A DNA stretch of 64,000 bases from G963675935 sp963675935 (GTDB taxonomy: Bacteria > Planctomycetota > Planctomycetia > Pirellulales > Thermoguttaceae): contig CAXXPV010000003.1 in assembly GCA_963675935.2 (NCBI GenBank), positions 1,054,001 through 1,118,000 on the forward strand, given 5' to 3'. The translations under genes and the position numbers were made by a program. Under the pieces are notes generated by a model, which had not been told where the DNA came from, did no database searches, and saw only the letters and a list, made by a program, of their open reading frames with translations. This document shows positions 23,456 to 32,011 of this stretch, piece after piece. How positions within the stretch are numbered: the stretch's first letter is position 1; every line of letters starts with the position of its first letter.

Positions 23456-24940
23456 GTGCCGGTAAAGGAATTCTTCCTGGCGTGTATCCTCACGCTGACC
23501 TGGGTCCTCGTTGGCGTACCGCCGAGAACCGCGGCCCAGGATGCAGGCAACGATCCTCCGTCCTCGGTCGGCGGGAATACTCCTCCGGCCACGGCAACGC
23601 TCGCCGCTGACTCGAGCTCCGACGCGGCCGGCAAACCGAAGGATATGCTGGACGAGGAGGCAGCACTCTCCGATCGCGTCGATCTACGCACCTTCCGAAC
23701 GCCGGACCTGTTCTTGCCCACCGATCATTTGCTAGGCGATTGGGCCGGTTTTCGCACCCGCATGGAAGACAGCGGCGTCACATCCTCCGTTACGTGGGTG
23801 TCGAACATGGCTGGCAATCCAACCGGAGGACTGCGGCAAGGGTTTACGGAGTGCGAAAACCTCGGATTCGATTTTATGTCCGACTTGGACAAAATCTATG
23901 GCATCCCGGACGCCAGATTTCACGTGTCGGCCTCGCAACGCTCCGGCTTAAGCTTGAGCAACGACTATATCGGCAACACCTTCAATGTGCAGCAAGTTTA
24001 CGGCGGCGAAACCTTCAAACTCATCGACGCCGAATACATCAAACGATACAACGACGGCAAACTGTGCCTTCATGCCGGACGCCTTGCCACGGGCGACGAT
24101 TTCCTGTCGTCGCCCTATTATTGGTTCTTCATGTCGAACGCCATCGACGGAAACCCCGTAGGCATATTCAAAAACGCGCCCGGTATGACCGCCTATCCAA
24201 ACGCGACTTGGGGCGCACGCCTTCGTTGGCGACCGACCGATCGGACCTACATCATGGGCGGCGTTTACAACGGCGATCCCGACATTCACGACAACAACGA
24301 TCACGGCGTCAATGGCACGTTGAACGGTCCCGCCTTTGTCATCGGCGAGGCCGCTTATCAGTGCAACGGACTCCCAAACGACAAGGGGGAGTTGGGCACT
24401 TACAAAATCGGCGCCTACTACGACGGCAACCGATTCGCTGAATTCAACGACCAATTTCTCGGCGACACGACCTCCATGTTCAGCTCGGCCGCCACCACAC
24501 GACGCGGCAACTGGGGCTATTACGCCTTGGCCGACCAGATGATTTTCAGACTGGGCAACGACAAGAAACGGGGAGTCGGCGTTTTTGCGTCAATCCTCGT
24601 GTCGCCGGACGAAGAAATCAGCACGATGCCGTTCTTCTGCAACGGTGGATTATTGTGGCGCGGCCCGATCGCAACGCGCCCGGACGATTGCTGCGGTTTT
24701 GCAGTGATTTTTGGCAACTTCAGCGACGACCTGCGCGACGCCGAGAAAGCCGCCAAAACGACCGACTCCAGCGTCGAAGTGCAAGACTACGAGCTGGTCT
24801 ACGAGTGGAGTTACCGAATCCGAATGCGGGAAGGCGCGGTCTATGTTCAACCCGATTTGCAATATATCGTTCATCCAAACGGCATGAGCGAGATTCCCAA
24901 CGCCTTTGTCGTCGGCTGTCAGATGGGCGTCAACTTTTGA
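23456..24940 (+). CDS. OprB-family carbohydrate-selective porin
   Basis: About 494 residues from the GTG at 23456, which follows a GGGGGGAG run and gives an ideal signal peptide (VKEFFLACILTLTWVLVGV). An ATG at 23414 would add 14 residues. A low-complexity segment (residues 30-75) precedes the porin domain, which begins LLGDWAGFRTRMEDSGV, the usual OprB opening, and ends in an aromatic residue (GCQMGVNF) as expected for an outer-membrane barrel. OprB porins pass sugars across the outer membrane. It stands convergent to the sugar-degrading microcompartment operon, a plausible but unproven functional link. Confidence 0.8.
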   Translation: MPVKEFFLACILTLTWVLVGVPPRTAAQDAGNDPPSSVGGNTPPATATLAADSSSDAAGKPKDMLDEEAALSDRVDLRTFRTPDLFLPTDHLLGDWAGFRTRMEDSGVTSSVTWVSNMAGNPTGGLRQGFTECENLGFDFMSDLDKIYGIPDARFHVSASQRSGLSLSNDYIGNTFNVQQVYGGETFKLIDAEYIKRYNDGKLCLHAGRLATGDDFLSSPYYWFFMSNAIDGNPVGIFKNAPGMTAYPNATWGARLRWRPTDRTYIMGGVYNGDPDIHDNNDHGVNGTLNGPAFVIGEAAYQCNGLPNDKGELGTYKIGAYYDGNRFAEFNDQFLGDTTSMFSSAATTRRGNWGYYALADQMIFRLGNDKKRGVGVFASILVSPDEEISTMPFFCNGGLLWRGPIATRPDDCCGFAVIFGNFSDDLRDAEKAAKTTDSSVEVQDYELVYEWSYRIRMREGAVYVQPDLQYIVHPNGMSEIPNAFVVGCQMGVNF

Positions 24941-24976
24941 CCAATAATCCCGGGGCGGATTGCCACGATCTACTTC

Positions 24977-25096
24977 GTTTCTGTTGCGGAAAGAGGCGGT
25001 TGGCCAGATTGTCGCCTTTCGCTCCGCGAAAGCAGCGATGAATTCTCGCTACTTTCGCGGAGCGAAAGGCGACGAAAGGCTTTCCGCAACAGAAAC
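24977..25096. repeat. nested inverted repeat between convergent oprB-like gene and BMC operon
   Basis: Outer arms GTTTCTGTTGCGGAAAG (24977-24993) and its inverse (25080-25096); inner arms GTCGCCTTTCGCTCCGCGAAAG-like (25012-25033 against 25052-25073). It fills the whole convergent gap, so it could terminate both transcripts. The right end touches the TAG stop of the aldolase. Confidence 0.75.
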
Positions 25097-25974
25097 TACT
25101 TCTTCTTATTCAACAGCGCCATTACCCGATCGGTCACGGCCTGGATCAACGCCTCTTGGTCAATCGCCGGCAGTGAGCCCGACGCCGCGGCAGGCGATGG
25201 CGCGGCGCCCGAGCCATTGCCGCCAAACCGCGGCGCCTCGAACGCCTTCGGCTCCACGCCCGCCGACTTCCAACTCTCGCGGAACGTATCGTTCGCGCAA
25301 ATGTCGCAGTTCTTCGCTTCCAATCGCGGATCGGCGAAGCCCCATTTCTGCTTCAATTCCAAAAGCGCCTTCGCTTCCGGCTCGGAAAAATAGTTGACCG
25401 AGCCGAGTCCCCGGGCGAGCATCAACATGCGGCAGTAGGCGTCCAAAATTTCCGTCCACCAATACGCCTTCTCGACCGTCTCGCCGAAGCTCACCGTGCC
25501 GTGATTCGCCAGAATGATCACGTTCGACTTGTGGACGAACGGCAAAATCGTGTCGGCGAACGTCTGGCTGCCCGGGATGTCGTACTTCGCGATCGGCACG
25601 TCGCCCAGGAAAATTTCGACCTCGGGCAACACGCAACTCGGCACCGGTTCGCGGGCGATGCCGAAGGCAGTCGCATGTGGCGGATGGCAGTGAACGACCG
25701 ACTTGACCTCCGGCCGCTCCTTCATAATGGCGATATGCAGCTTTACCTCGCTGGTCATCTTCCGCTTGCCGCTGATCTGCTTGCCGCTCATGTCGGCGAT
25801 GCAAAGATCGTCGGGCTTCATATAGCCCTTCGAGATGCCGGTCGGCGTGCAAACGAGCTGATTGTCGCTGACGCGATAGCTGATGTTTCCGTCGTTGGCC
25901 GCGGCGAAGCCCTTTTTGTAAAGCCGGTCGCCGATGTCGCAGATTTCTTGTTTGACTTTGTGAATGTTAATCAT
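25096..25974 (-). CDS. class II aldolase of the PVM microcompartment (fuculose/rhamnulose-phosphate aldolase type)
   Basis: 292 residues. Zinc-site histidines in VVHCHPPHA and in LANHGTVSFG, and an early NDGNISYR; a class II aldolase/adducin domain fills residues 1-215. After a linker rich in G, S, P, A (about 245-268) comes an amphipathic helix AIDQEALIQAVTDRVMALLN, a likely encapsulation peptide. In PVM loci this enzyme splits L-fuculose- or L-rhamnulose-1-phosphate into DHAP and L-lactaldehyde inside the shell. It is the last gene of the operon; its ATG overlaps the BMC-P stop by four bases. Confidence 0.9.
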   Translation of the reverse strand: MINIHKVKQEICDIGDRLYKKGFAAANDGNISYRVSDNQLVCTPTGISKGYMKPDDLCIADMSGKQISGKRKMTSEVKLHIAIMKERPEVKSVVHCHPPHATAFGIAREPVPSCVLPEVEIFLGDVPIAKYDIPGSQTFADTILPFVHKSNVIILANHGTVSFGETVEKAYWWTEILDAYCRMLMLARGLGSVNYFSEPEAKALLELKQKWGFADPRLEAKNCDICANDTFRESWKSAGVEPKAFEAPRFGGNGSGAAPSPAAASGSLPAIDQEALIQAVTDRVMALLNKKK

Positions 25975-26273
25975 GATTGTTCAGTCTCCGGCGTTACATA
26001 GTCCAATGAATCGAGAATCGCCGCGTTGTAGGCGTCGATGGGTTTTACTTCAGGATAAAAGGGCATGGCGGCCTCGCGGCCCTCGCTGATGGCGATGCGG
26101 CTGCCCAGCCCCGCGCCAAGCTCGTCGAACACGGCGATTTCTTCCAACCGCTCGTCGAAGCGGCCGGCCAAATTATCCCAACTCAACGGCGTGACCAGCT
26201 TGAACCGCGCGCCCGTCAAACTCGGATGCGCTCGATTGAGCGTCACGGTGCCGATTACGTCGCCGATTCGCAT
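25971..26273 (-). CDS. BMC-P pentameric shell protein (EutN/CcmL family), third
   Basis: 100 residues. MRIGDVIGTVTLNRAHPSLT and DELGAGLGSRIAISEGREA are the family's opening and glycine-rich turn. Pentamers cap the vertices of the microcompartment. The C-terminal YNAAILDSLDYV helix-strand is longer than in EutN. It is coupled to the aldolase (ATGA). Three different BMC-P genes in the operon suggest distinct or mixed vertices. Confidence 0.88.
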   Translation of the reverse strand: MRIGDVIGTVTLNRAHPSLTGARFKLVTPLSWDNLAGRFDERLEEIAVFDELGAGLGSRIAISEGREAAMPFYPEVKPIDAYNAAILDSLDYVTPETEQS

Positions 26274-26315
26274 GGTCGCCTCCTCCCCTCACCTTTTGGG
26301 AGAGGGATAAATACA

Positions 26316-27059
26316 CTACGCTAATTTCGCTCGAAACACTTCGGGACACGCACGTACGCCGCCTCGCGCGAATTCCGAAATCATTTGCTTCAATTGATAA
26401 AAATTACCCGCCCGCGGATCGACCGCCAGCAGATTCGCGCCGACTGCCGCGGCAGCCGTTGCCACAACCGGAGCAGCCCCGCCGCCGATGGCGCGAACGC
26501 CGCCAATGCGATTCGCCAAACACAAGGCCGCCGCGGCATGTGCAGTCAAAAGCACGCCCAGCATGTTGGCCGTTTTTAACTCGGTCGCCAGCGACTCGGT
26601 CGCCGCTATCAGACAGTCGGACGCGGAACATTCGACGCCAAAACCCTCGCGCACGAGCGTGGCCGCCAGCGCGGTCGGGTCGAAATCCGTGCCCGAGGTC
26701 ATGAGAACAAGGCGGACCGCCGCCGGTTGGTTTTTCGCTGCGTCGGCCCGACTCAATTCGATGCCGCGGCGAAGCAACTCGTCGCGAACCGCCGGCGTGA
26801 CAATCGCCTCGCGCGATACCACCAGCCGCCGCATCGTCGGAAGCCGGTCGGCGATTTCCCGCATCGTGACCACGCGGGCGGCAACGGTCACGGTCGATGC
26901 CTGCTTGTTGTCGGTGGACTCTCCTCCGCTTTCCGCCGCCCGCCTTCCGCCGTCCGACTTTTTCTCTCCGCCGTCCGACTTCGTTTCCTTCGGCGCAGCG
27001 GCAAGCTGTGCGAGAATCTCGCGGACAACGCTTTCAATCTCGATCGTGGAAGGATTCAT
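26316..27059 (-). CDS. PVM-locus protein with RpiB-like C-terminal domain, unknown function
   Basis: 247 residues. The N-terminus MNPSTIEIESVVREILAQLA is a predicted amphipathic helix like those of the cargo enzymes, followed by a long charged linker (residues 22-60). Residues 110-235 look like a degenerate RpiB/LacAB fold: GVLLTAHAAAALCLANRIGG aligns by pattern with the GxLxCGTGIGxxIAANK region of sugar-phosphate isomerases, but the catalytic-Cys glycine-rich motif is lost. It could be a dead isomerase used as scaffold or a new enzyme. The ATG overlaps the BMC-P2 stop by four bases. Confidence 0.55.
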   Translation of the reverse strand: MNPSTIEIESVVREILAQLAAAPKETKSDGGEKKSDGGRRAAESGGESTDNKQASTVTVAARVVTMREIADRLPTMRRLVVSREAIVTPAVRDELLRRGIELSRADAAKNQPAAVRLVLMTSGTDFDPTALAATLVREGFGVECSASDCLIAATESLATELKTANMLGVLLTAHAAAALCLANRIGGVRAIGGGAAPVVATAAAAVGANLLAVDPRAGNFYQLKQMISEFARGGVRACPEVFRAKLA

Positions 27060-27316
27060 TCGTCGCGGATTCCCAATACCGACCAGCGGACCGGCGAAGT
27101 TTTGTTGCCCAGCATTTCGCGGGCGCCGATGCCGTCGCTGGTAATAATGACAGTCTCTCCTCGGCCGGCCCCGAGCGAATCGACCACCAGGATCGGATCG
27201 CCCTCAATCGTGCGTCCGTCGGCTTGCAGGGCCATCACGAGCAACAGCTTCCATCCTTCCATCGAAGGATGTTTCACGGTTGCGGTGGCGTTGCCCATGA
27301 CACGGCCGATGAACAT
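27056..27316 (-). CDS. BMC-P pentameric shell protein (EutN/CcmL family), second
   Basis: 86 residues, near the minimal EutN size. MFIGRVMGNATATVKHPSME opens the beta-barrel; VVDSLGAGRGETVIITSD is the conserved turn. The ATG at 27316 has GAGGAAG upstream. Upstream, two palindromes (27337-27385) separate it from the dehydrogenase gene. Confidence 0.9.
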   Translation of the reverse strand: MFIGRVMGNATATVKHPSMEGWKLLLVMALQADGRTIEGDPILVVDSLGAGRGETVIITSDGIGAREMLGNKTSPVRWSVLGIRDE

Positions 27317-27336
27317 ATTCTTCCTCGTGTAAAACC

Positions 27337-27385
27337 GCGACCACTGGTCGCGGCTTTGCATACCAACCGCGACCCGTGGTCGCGG
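27337..27385. repeat. two adjacent CGCGACC...GGTCGCGG palindromes in the BMC operon
   Basis: CGCGACCACTGGTCGCGG (27337-27354) and CGCGACCCGTGGTCGCGG (27368-27385), both in the gap between the aldehyde dehydrogenase and BMC-P2. They could stabilise the upstream mRNA segment or attenuate downstream genes. Confidence 0.6.
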
Positions 27386-27394
27386 CTTTGCGTT

Positions 27395-28828
27395 CTATCT
27401 TCCCAAAATCCTCATGCTATCGACCATCGTGCAACGCCGCTCGCGGGTGAAAGTCATCGGCGTGGTGATGCCTTCGCCCGTCGGACCGGCGATCGAGTAC
27501 GAACCGTATCCCTCGCCGCCGGTGCCCAACCCGGCTCGGCAAGAACCGTTCTTCACGAAAATCGTCGTGTCCAGAGCCTTGCCCATCTTGGTCAGATTCT
27601 GAACATTCATCGAATGGATGATCGCCGTGTGGCGGAAGCCGTGCTCATACACCCGGGCCTTCTCAATCGCCTCATCGACGTTGCGGCAGCGAACGAACGG
27701 CACGAAGGGCATCATCTGCTCGACCGGCACGAACGGGTTCGATTCGTCGGTTTCGCCGAAAATCAACTCGACCTCGGGGGCAATGGTCTTGCCGGCCGCG
27801 CGGGCGAGCACCGCCGCGTCTTTTCCGATGAAATCCTTGTGGGCAACGTCGTGCTTCTTTTCCCCTTCGCCGACCGTGGAAATGGCCGCTTTCGTCAGCG
27901 TGTCGATTTCGCGGGCGTTCAACCGCACGGCCCCGGCGCGTTCCATGGCCGCCATCAATTTGTCGAAAATCGCATCGACGGCGAACACTTCTTTTTCGGC
28001 AATGCACAGCAGGTTGTTGTCGTAGGCGCCGCCGTCGATGATGCAACTGGCAGCATGGTCGAGATCGGCGGTTTCATCGACCACCACCGGCGGATTGCCA
28101 GGACCGGCCACAATGGCTCGCTTCGCCTGCTGCATGGCAGCCCGGGCGACGGCCGCCCCGCCGGTGACGCTGATCAGATTCACGTCGCGGTGTTTGAACA
28201 GCGTATCGGCCGATTCGAGCGTCGGCTCGGTGATGACGCACAGCAAGTTGTCGATGCCAAGATCGCGGTAGATCGCCTCGTTGTAGCGGCGCACGCCCTC
28301 GGCGGCCACCCGCCGTCCGCCGGGATGCGGATTGATGACGACCGTGTTGCCCGCCGAAATCATATTGATCGCGTTGCACGTAATAGTGGGCAGCGAATGC
28401 GTGACCGGCGTAATGGCGCAAATCACGCCGAACGGAGCATGCTCGATGACCGTCAGACCGTGATCGCCGCTAAACGCCTCGCTGTGGAGAAACTCGACGC
28501 CCGGAACTCTCGCCGCGCCCAACAACTTGTCGATTTTGTGCGGCAACCGGCCGATCTTCGTCTCTTCCATCTCCATCGTGCCCAGCTCGACGCGATCGTC
28601 GGTGGCAATTCGCCGGATGTGGCCGACGATGCGTTTGCGGTCTTCGAGCGTGCAGTGCGACAACCGGTCGAAGGCCTCGCGCGATGCGGCAACCGCCTCG
28701 TTCGCGTCGGTGAAGAGGCCGAAGCGTCCTTGATAACCGCGGCCCGTCGGGGCGCTGTTTCCGTTATTCCCCAAACGCGTAAGAACCTGTTCCACAACGC
28801 TTCGCAAAAGTGTTTCGTCGATTTGCAT
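27395..28828 (-). CDS. CoA-acylating aldehyde dehydrogenase (PduP-like), microcompartment cargo
   Basis: 477 residues. An N-terminal amphipathic helix DETLLRSVVEQVLTRLG plus Gly/Asn/Ser linker is a likely encapsulation peptide. The ALDH domain has HSLPTITCNAINMISAGNTV, ISVTGG in the Rossmann part and the catalytic cysteine in YDNNLLCIAEKEVF, the PduP/EutE pattern. In PVM compartments it would oxidise lactaldehyde to lactyl-CoA with NAD. It sits between BMC-P1 and BMC-P2 in the operon. Confidence 0.9.
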   Translation of the reverse strand: MQIDETLLRSVVEQVLTRLGNNGNSAPTGRGYQGRFGLFTDANEAVAASREAFDRLSHCTLEDRKRIVGHIRRIATDDRVELGTMEMEETKIGRLPHKIDKLLGAARVPGVEFLHSEAFSGDHGLTVIEHAPFGVICAITPVTHSLPTITCNAINMISAGNTVVINPHPGGRRVAAEGVRRYNEAIYRDLGIDNLLCVITEPTLESADTLFKHRDVNLISVTGGAAVARAAMQQAKRAIVAGPGNPPVVVDETADLDHAASCIIDGGAYDNNLLCIAEKEVFAVDAIFDKLMAAMERAGAVRLNAREIDTLTKAAISTVGEGEKKHDVAHKDFIGKDAAVLARAAGKTIAPEVELIFGETDESNPFVPVEQMMPFVPFVRCRNVDEAIEKARVYEHGFRHTAIIHSMNVQNLTKMGKALDTTIFVKNGSCRAGLGTGGEGYGSYSIAGPTGEGITTPMTFTRERRCTMVDSMRILGR

Positions 28829-28871
28829 GGTGATTAGTTTTATTGTCTATTGTCAGTGGCAAGCGATTAGT

Positions 28872-28889
28872 GCGAAACCGCAAGCGGTT
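28872..28889. repeat. GCGAAACCGCAAGCGGTT repeat in the BMC operon
   Basis: Single copy in the gap between BMC-P1 and the dehydrogenase gene. Confidence 0.7.
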
Positions 28890-28946
28890 GTCCCCCCGCG
28901 ATCGCAGTCGCGCGAGGCGTTTCCCTCATCCCTCAGTCCCCATTCC

Positions 28947-29267
28947 CTAGCCCCCTACCCCCTCTTTGTCGTACACGCACGAACTCTCAACATGAACAGT
29001 GTCGATGATGCCGACGACGACCGTATCGACCGGCAATGTCTTGGTTTCCGGCGTAAGCCTGGCGCTCGAACCTTGAGTAAGCAAAACAAACTCGCCGACG
29101 CCGGCGCCAATCGTATCGACGGCGACCATCGCGCGGCCCGTCGTCACCAGGCTGCCCCGCGTCTTCGGATCGACCCGGTACGGTTCGACCAGAAGCAACT
29201 TGAACCCGACCAACGAGCCGACTTTTTCGGTGGCCACCAACGAGCCGGTCACTTTGGCGATCAACAT
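28947..29267 (-). CDS. BMC-P pentameric shell protein (EutN/CcmL family), first
   Basis: 106 residues. MLIAKVTGSLVATEKVGSLV, then VDTIGAGVGEFVLLTQGSSA, are diagnostic for the family. The ATG at 29267 overlaps the acetate kinase stop by seven bases, implying coupled translation. The C-terminal VGIIDTVHVESSCVYDKEGV extends past the barrel. Confidence 0.92.
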   Translation of the reverse strand: MLIAKVTGSLVATEKVGSLVGFKLLLVEPYRVDPKTRGSLVTTGRAMVAVDTIGAGVGEFVLLTQGSSARLTPETKTLPVDTVVVGIIDTVHVESSCVYDKEGVGG

Positions 29268-30457
29268 GGCTTTTGACCTTTCGACAGCAATTGCGCGGCC
29301 TGCCGGGCGACGACAATTTCTTCGTTGGTGGGAATCGTCCAAATTTGCACGCGGCTTGCCGCCGCGCTGAGCCGGGCCTCGCCCTTGGCCGAGCGATTCG
29401 CCTCGGAGTCGAGCGTAATGCCCAACTCCTCCAAATTGCGGCAGACGGCCTCGCGGAACTCGGGATTGTTTTCGCCGATGCCGCCGGTGAAAACGATCAC
29501 GTCGGCGCCGCCAAGTTCCACCAAATACGCGCCAAGGTAGTGCCGCACGTTCGAGGCGAACACATCGAGAGCGAGCTTCGCCCTGGCGTTGCCCGCCGCG
29601 GCAGCCTTATTGATGTCGCGAATATCGCCGCTCACGCCGCTTAGGGCAAGCAATCCGCTCTGGCTCCGCAGCATCACCAACACCTCTTCGAGCGTCTTGC
29701 CGGTATGCTTCATCAGCACCGGCAGCGCGAACGGGTCGAGGTCGCCGGCGCGATTGTTCTGCGGCAAGCCGCTCTGCGGACTGAAACCCATGCTGGCCGC
29801 CACGCTCTTCCCATCGCGGATGGCGCACAACGAACTGGATCCGCCGAGGTGGCAGGAGATGATCCTCAAGCCTGGCCCAAGCAGCTCGGCGGTTCGCCCC
29901 GCGATGTAGCGGTGGCTTGCGCCGTGGAATCCATAGCGGCGCACCAACGCCTTTTCGGCCCATTCCATCGGGATGGCGTAGTAGCGGTTGCCGTCGGGAA
30001 TCGTGCGGTGAAAATCGGTCTCAAAACACGCCACCAACGGAATTTCCGGCAACTGTTCGCCCAACAGCCGCATGGCCGTGATGTAGGGCGGATTGTGAGC
30101 CGGGGCCACCGCGTTCATCTCCTCCATCGCGGCGAGCACCTCGGGCGTCACGCGCTGCACGCCCGTAACTCGCCCCCCATGCACCGCCTTGAACGCAATG
30201 GCCGACACTTCCGACGCCGCCTTCAAGCAGCCGAACTCCGGGTCGGTCAACTGCGCAAGGCACTGCCGCACCGCCTCGGCGTGATCCGGCACGCTCAGCG
30301 TTTTCTCTTGCCGGTGGCCGCCGATTTCGACCATGCACGGGCTTTCCGGCGAACCGATCCGTTCGATTCCTCCGCGCGCAAGCTGCACGCCTCCGGCCAT
30401 GTCGAACAGCCGGTACTTGAAACTTGTCGAGCCGAGGTTGGCAACCAGAATCTTCAT
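29261..30457 (-). CDS. ackA: acetate kinase-type acyl kinase of the microcompartment
   Basis: 398 residues. ASKHA-fold motifs: NLGSTSFKYRLF (phosphate 1), VHGGRVTG, FHRTIP, RYGFHGASHRY, CHLGGSSSLCAI and VFTGGIGENNPEFR. Acetate kinases make acyl-phosphate and ADP into acid and ATP; here the likely substrate is lactyl- or propionyl-phosphate made by PduL, giving ATP. It differs from housekeeping AckA by its place inside the shell operon. Start ATG at 30457. Confidence 0.9.
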   Translation of the reverse strand: MKILVANLGSTSFKYRLFDMAGGVQLARGGIERIGSPESPCMVEIGGHRQEKTLSVPDHAEAVRQCLAQLTDPEFGCLKAASEVSAIAFKAVHGGRVTGVQRVTPEVLAAMEEMNAVAPAHNPPYITAMRLLGEQLPEIPLVACFETDFHRTIPDGNRYYAIPMEWAEKALVRRYGFHGASHRYIAGRTAELLGPGLRIISCHLGGSSSLCAIRDGKSVAASMGFSPQSGLPQNNRAGDLDPFALPVLMKHTGKTLEEVLVMLRSQSGLLALSGVSGDIRDINKAAAAGNARAKLALDVFASNVRHYLGAYLVELGGADVIVFTGGIGENNPEFREAVCRNLEELGITLDSEANRSAKGEARLSAAASRVQIWTIPTNEEIVVARQAAQLLSKGQKPC

Positions 30458-30489
30458 TGGTGGCTAGTGGCTAGTGGTTAGTGGACAGT

Positions 30490-30507
30490 GCGAAGCCGCA
30501 AGCGGCT
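30490..30507. repeat. GCGAAGCCGCAAGCGGCT repeat in the BMC operon
   Basis: Single copy between BMC-H2 and the acetate kinase gene. Confidence 0.7.
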
Positions 30508-30532
30508 ATCCCTATCCTCTATTCCCTATTTC

Positions 30533-30802
30533 CTACTTCAAATACGCCTCGATCACTCCGTCGGCGGGCCGGGGAATGATGTGGCTGGCCACCAACTCGC
30601 CAACCTGCGAAGCGGCATTGGCGCCGGCTTCGACGGCCGCGCGAACGCTGCCAACGTCGCCGCGGACAACGGTCGTGACCAGTCCGCCGCCGATCTGAAC
30701 TCGCTTGACGATTTGCACGTTCGCGGCCTTCGCCATCGCGTCGGTCGCTTCGACCAGCGACACGAGGCCCTTCGTTTCGATCAATCCAATGGCGTCTTGC
30801 AT
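30533..30802 (-). CDS. BMC-H hexameric shell protein, second
   Basis: 89 residues, a minimal BMC domain: MQDAIGLIETKGLVSLVEAT, DAMAKAANV and VVRGDVGSVRAAVEAG, ending HIIPRPADGVIEAYLK. Hexamers tile the facets; the pore loop is at KRVQIGGGLV. About 68% similar by eye to the first BMC-H over the core; the pair probably forms mixed facets. Confidence 0.93.
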   Translation of the reverse strand: MQDAIGLIETKGLVSLVEATDAMAKAANVQIVKRVQIGGGLVTTVVRGDVGSVRAAVEAGANAASQVGELVASHIIPRPADGVIEAYLK

Positions 30803-30884
30803 TGCTGTGTTTCCTTGAGAGAAATTTTTTAAGTGTTTGTGGTGGTTTTCGGGTTGAACGGAATGAATTCCATTCTACTTGGGG

Positions 30885-31187
30885 TTAATCGGCGGCCGTC
30901 TTCTTGGTCGCGGCCGGCAATACGATGTCGAGGTCTTCGTGCGGACGCGGAATGACCTGGACGCTGACGATCTCGCCGATGCGTCCGCCCGCGGCGGCGC
31001 CGGCGTCAGTCGCAGCCTTCACCGCGGCAACGTCGCCGGTGACAAAGGCCGTAACCAATCCGCTGCCGACCTTGTCCCAGCCCAAAAACTGGACGTTGGC
31101 CGCTTTCAACATCGCGTCGGTCGCTTCGACCAGGACCACGAAGCCCTTGGCCTCAATCATGCCCAACGCTTCCATCTTTTTTGCCAT
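30885..31187 (-). CDS. BMC-H hexameric shell protein, first
   Basis: 100 residues. MAKKMEALGMIEAKGFVVLV, then EATDAMLKAANVQFLGWDKV with pore-region GSGLVTAFVTGD, ending in a PRPHEDLDIVL strand and a basic/alanine tail (PAATKKTAAD) lacking in the second BMC-H. First shell gene after PduL and probably the most abundant shell protein. Confidence 0.93.
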   Translation of the reverse strand: MAKKMEALGMIEAKGFVVLVEATDAMLKAANVQFLGWDKVGSGLVTAFVTGDVAAVKAATDAGAAAGGRIGEIVSVQVIPRPHEDLDIVLPAATKKTAAD

Positions 31188-31286
31188 GATACGCTTTCTC
31201 CAAAAACGAGAAACTCCGGGGGTAAAATACGATACTCGGGATTGCCAAACAATCGGCGACGGGAGTCGCCTCCTACAAAATATGTG

Positions 31287-31952
31287 TTACGTCTTTATCA
31301 ACTCCACGCTCGCCGCGTGATCAATGTCGCAGGCATTGCCCTCGTCGGTGTCGAGGTGAACTTCGAGTTTGATCTTCTTGCCGACACGCACCAACAAATT
31401 ATTGAAAAGCGTGTCGCAGCGGCCCGCGGCCACGCGAAGACTCATGTGTTCCTTGTCCTTGACGCCGTAAAACTCGGCGTCGGCCGGGCCCATGTGAATG
31501 TGCCGCTCGGCGCGAATCACACCCTTCTTCAACTCGACGACACCCTTCGGCCCGACCAGCACGCAGCCGGGCGTGCCGTCGAGGTCGCCGCTGGCCCGCA
31601 CCGGAAGATCGATGCCCAACGATATGCCGTCGGTGAATGCCAGCTCGACCTGACTCTCGGGCCGCGTCGGTCCCAAAATCCGCACGGTGGGCAACATCCG
31701 CCGCCGAGGCCCCACCACCATTACCGTCTCTTCCGCCGCGAAAAAACCGTCCTGATACAGGTCTTTCGCCACGGTCAGCTTGCGTCCGGCGCCAAACAGC
31801 GTTTCTACGTCTGCGTCGGTCAGATGAACATGCCGAGCCGAAACGCTGACGACCAGATTCGGCTTGCCCGGCGGGCCGCCGATCTGCGACAACACGATCT
31901 CCCGGACAATCTGCTCGATCAGGCCGCGGTCAACGACAGGAGTTGTGGTCAT
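31287..31952 (-). CDS. pduL: phosphate propanoyltransferase PduL (microcompartment phosphotransacylase)
   Basis: 221 residues. Two PduL domains with metal-binding histidines in VSVSARHVHLT and RAERHIHMGP; the latter precedes the conserved KDKEHMSLRV. The N-terminal helix DRGLIEQIVREIVLSQIGG is a likely encapsulation peptide. PduL converts acyl-CoA and phosphate into acyl-phosphate, recycling CoA in the lumen and feeding the kinase. It is the first enzyme gene after the regulator. Confidence 0.92.
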   Translation of the reverse strand: MTTTPVVDRGLIEQIVREIVLSQIGGPPGKPNLVVSVSARHVHLTDADVETLFGAGRKLTVAKDLYQDGFFAAEETVMVVGPRRRMLPTVRILGPTRPESQVELAFTDGISLGIDLPVRASGDLDGTPGCVLVGPKGVVELKKGVIRAERHIHMGPADAEFYGVKDKEHMSLRVAAGRCDTLFNNLLVRVGKKIKLEVHLDTDEGNACDIDHAASVELIKT

Positions 31953-31978
31953 ATTAAAAAATTGTTCGTAGTATTCTT

Positions 31979-32001
31979 GTTCCCACGCTTTGTGTGGGAA
32001 C
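31979..32001. repeat. GTTCCCACGC-type palindrome between deoR-like gene and pduL
   Basis: GTTCCCACGCTTTG then TGTGGGAAC; copy of the family at 2470, 51783, 53620 and 53701. It lies between the regulator's stop and the pduL start. Confidence 0.7.
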
Positions 32002-32011
32002 CAGGAAATCC

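Noticed and set aside
26897..28837. 646-codon plus-strand frame over the microcompartment operon
   Set aside because: Antisense of aldehyde dehydrogenase and the RpiB-like gene; composition is that of a shadow.
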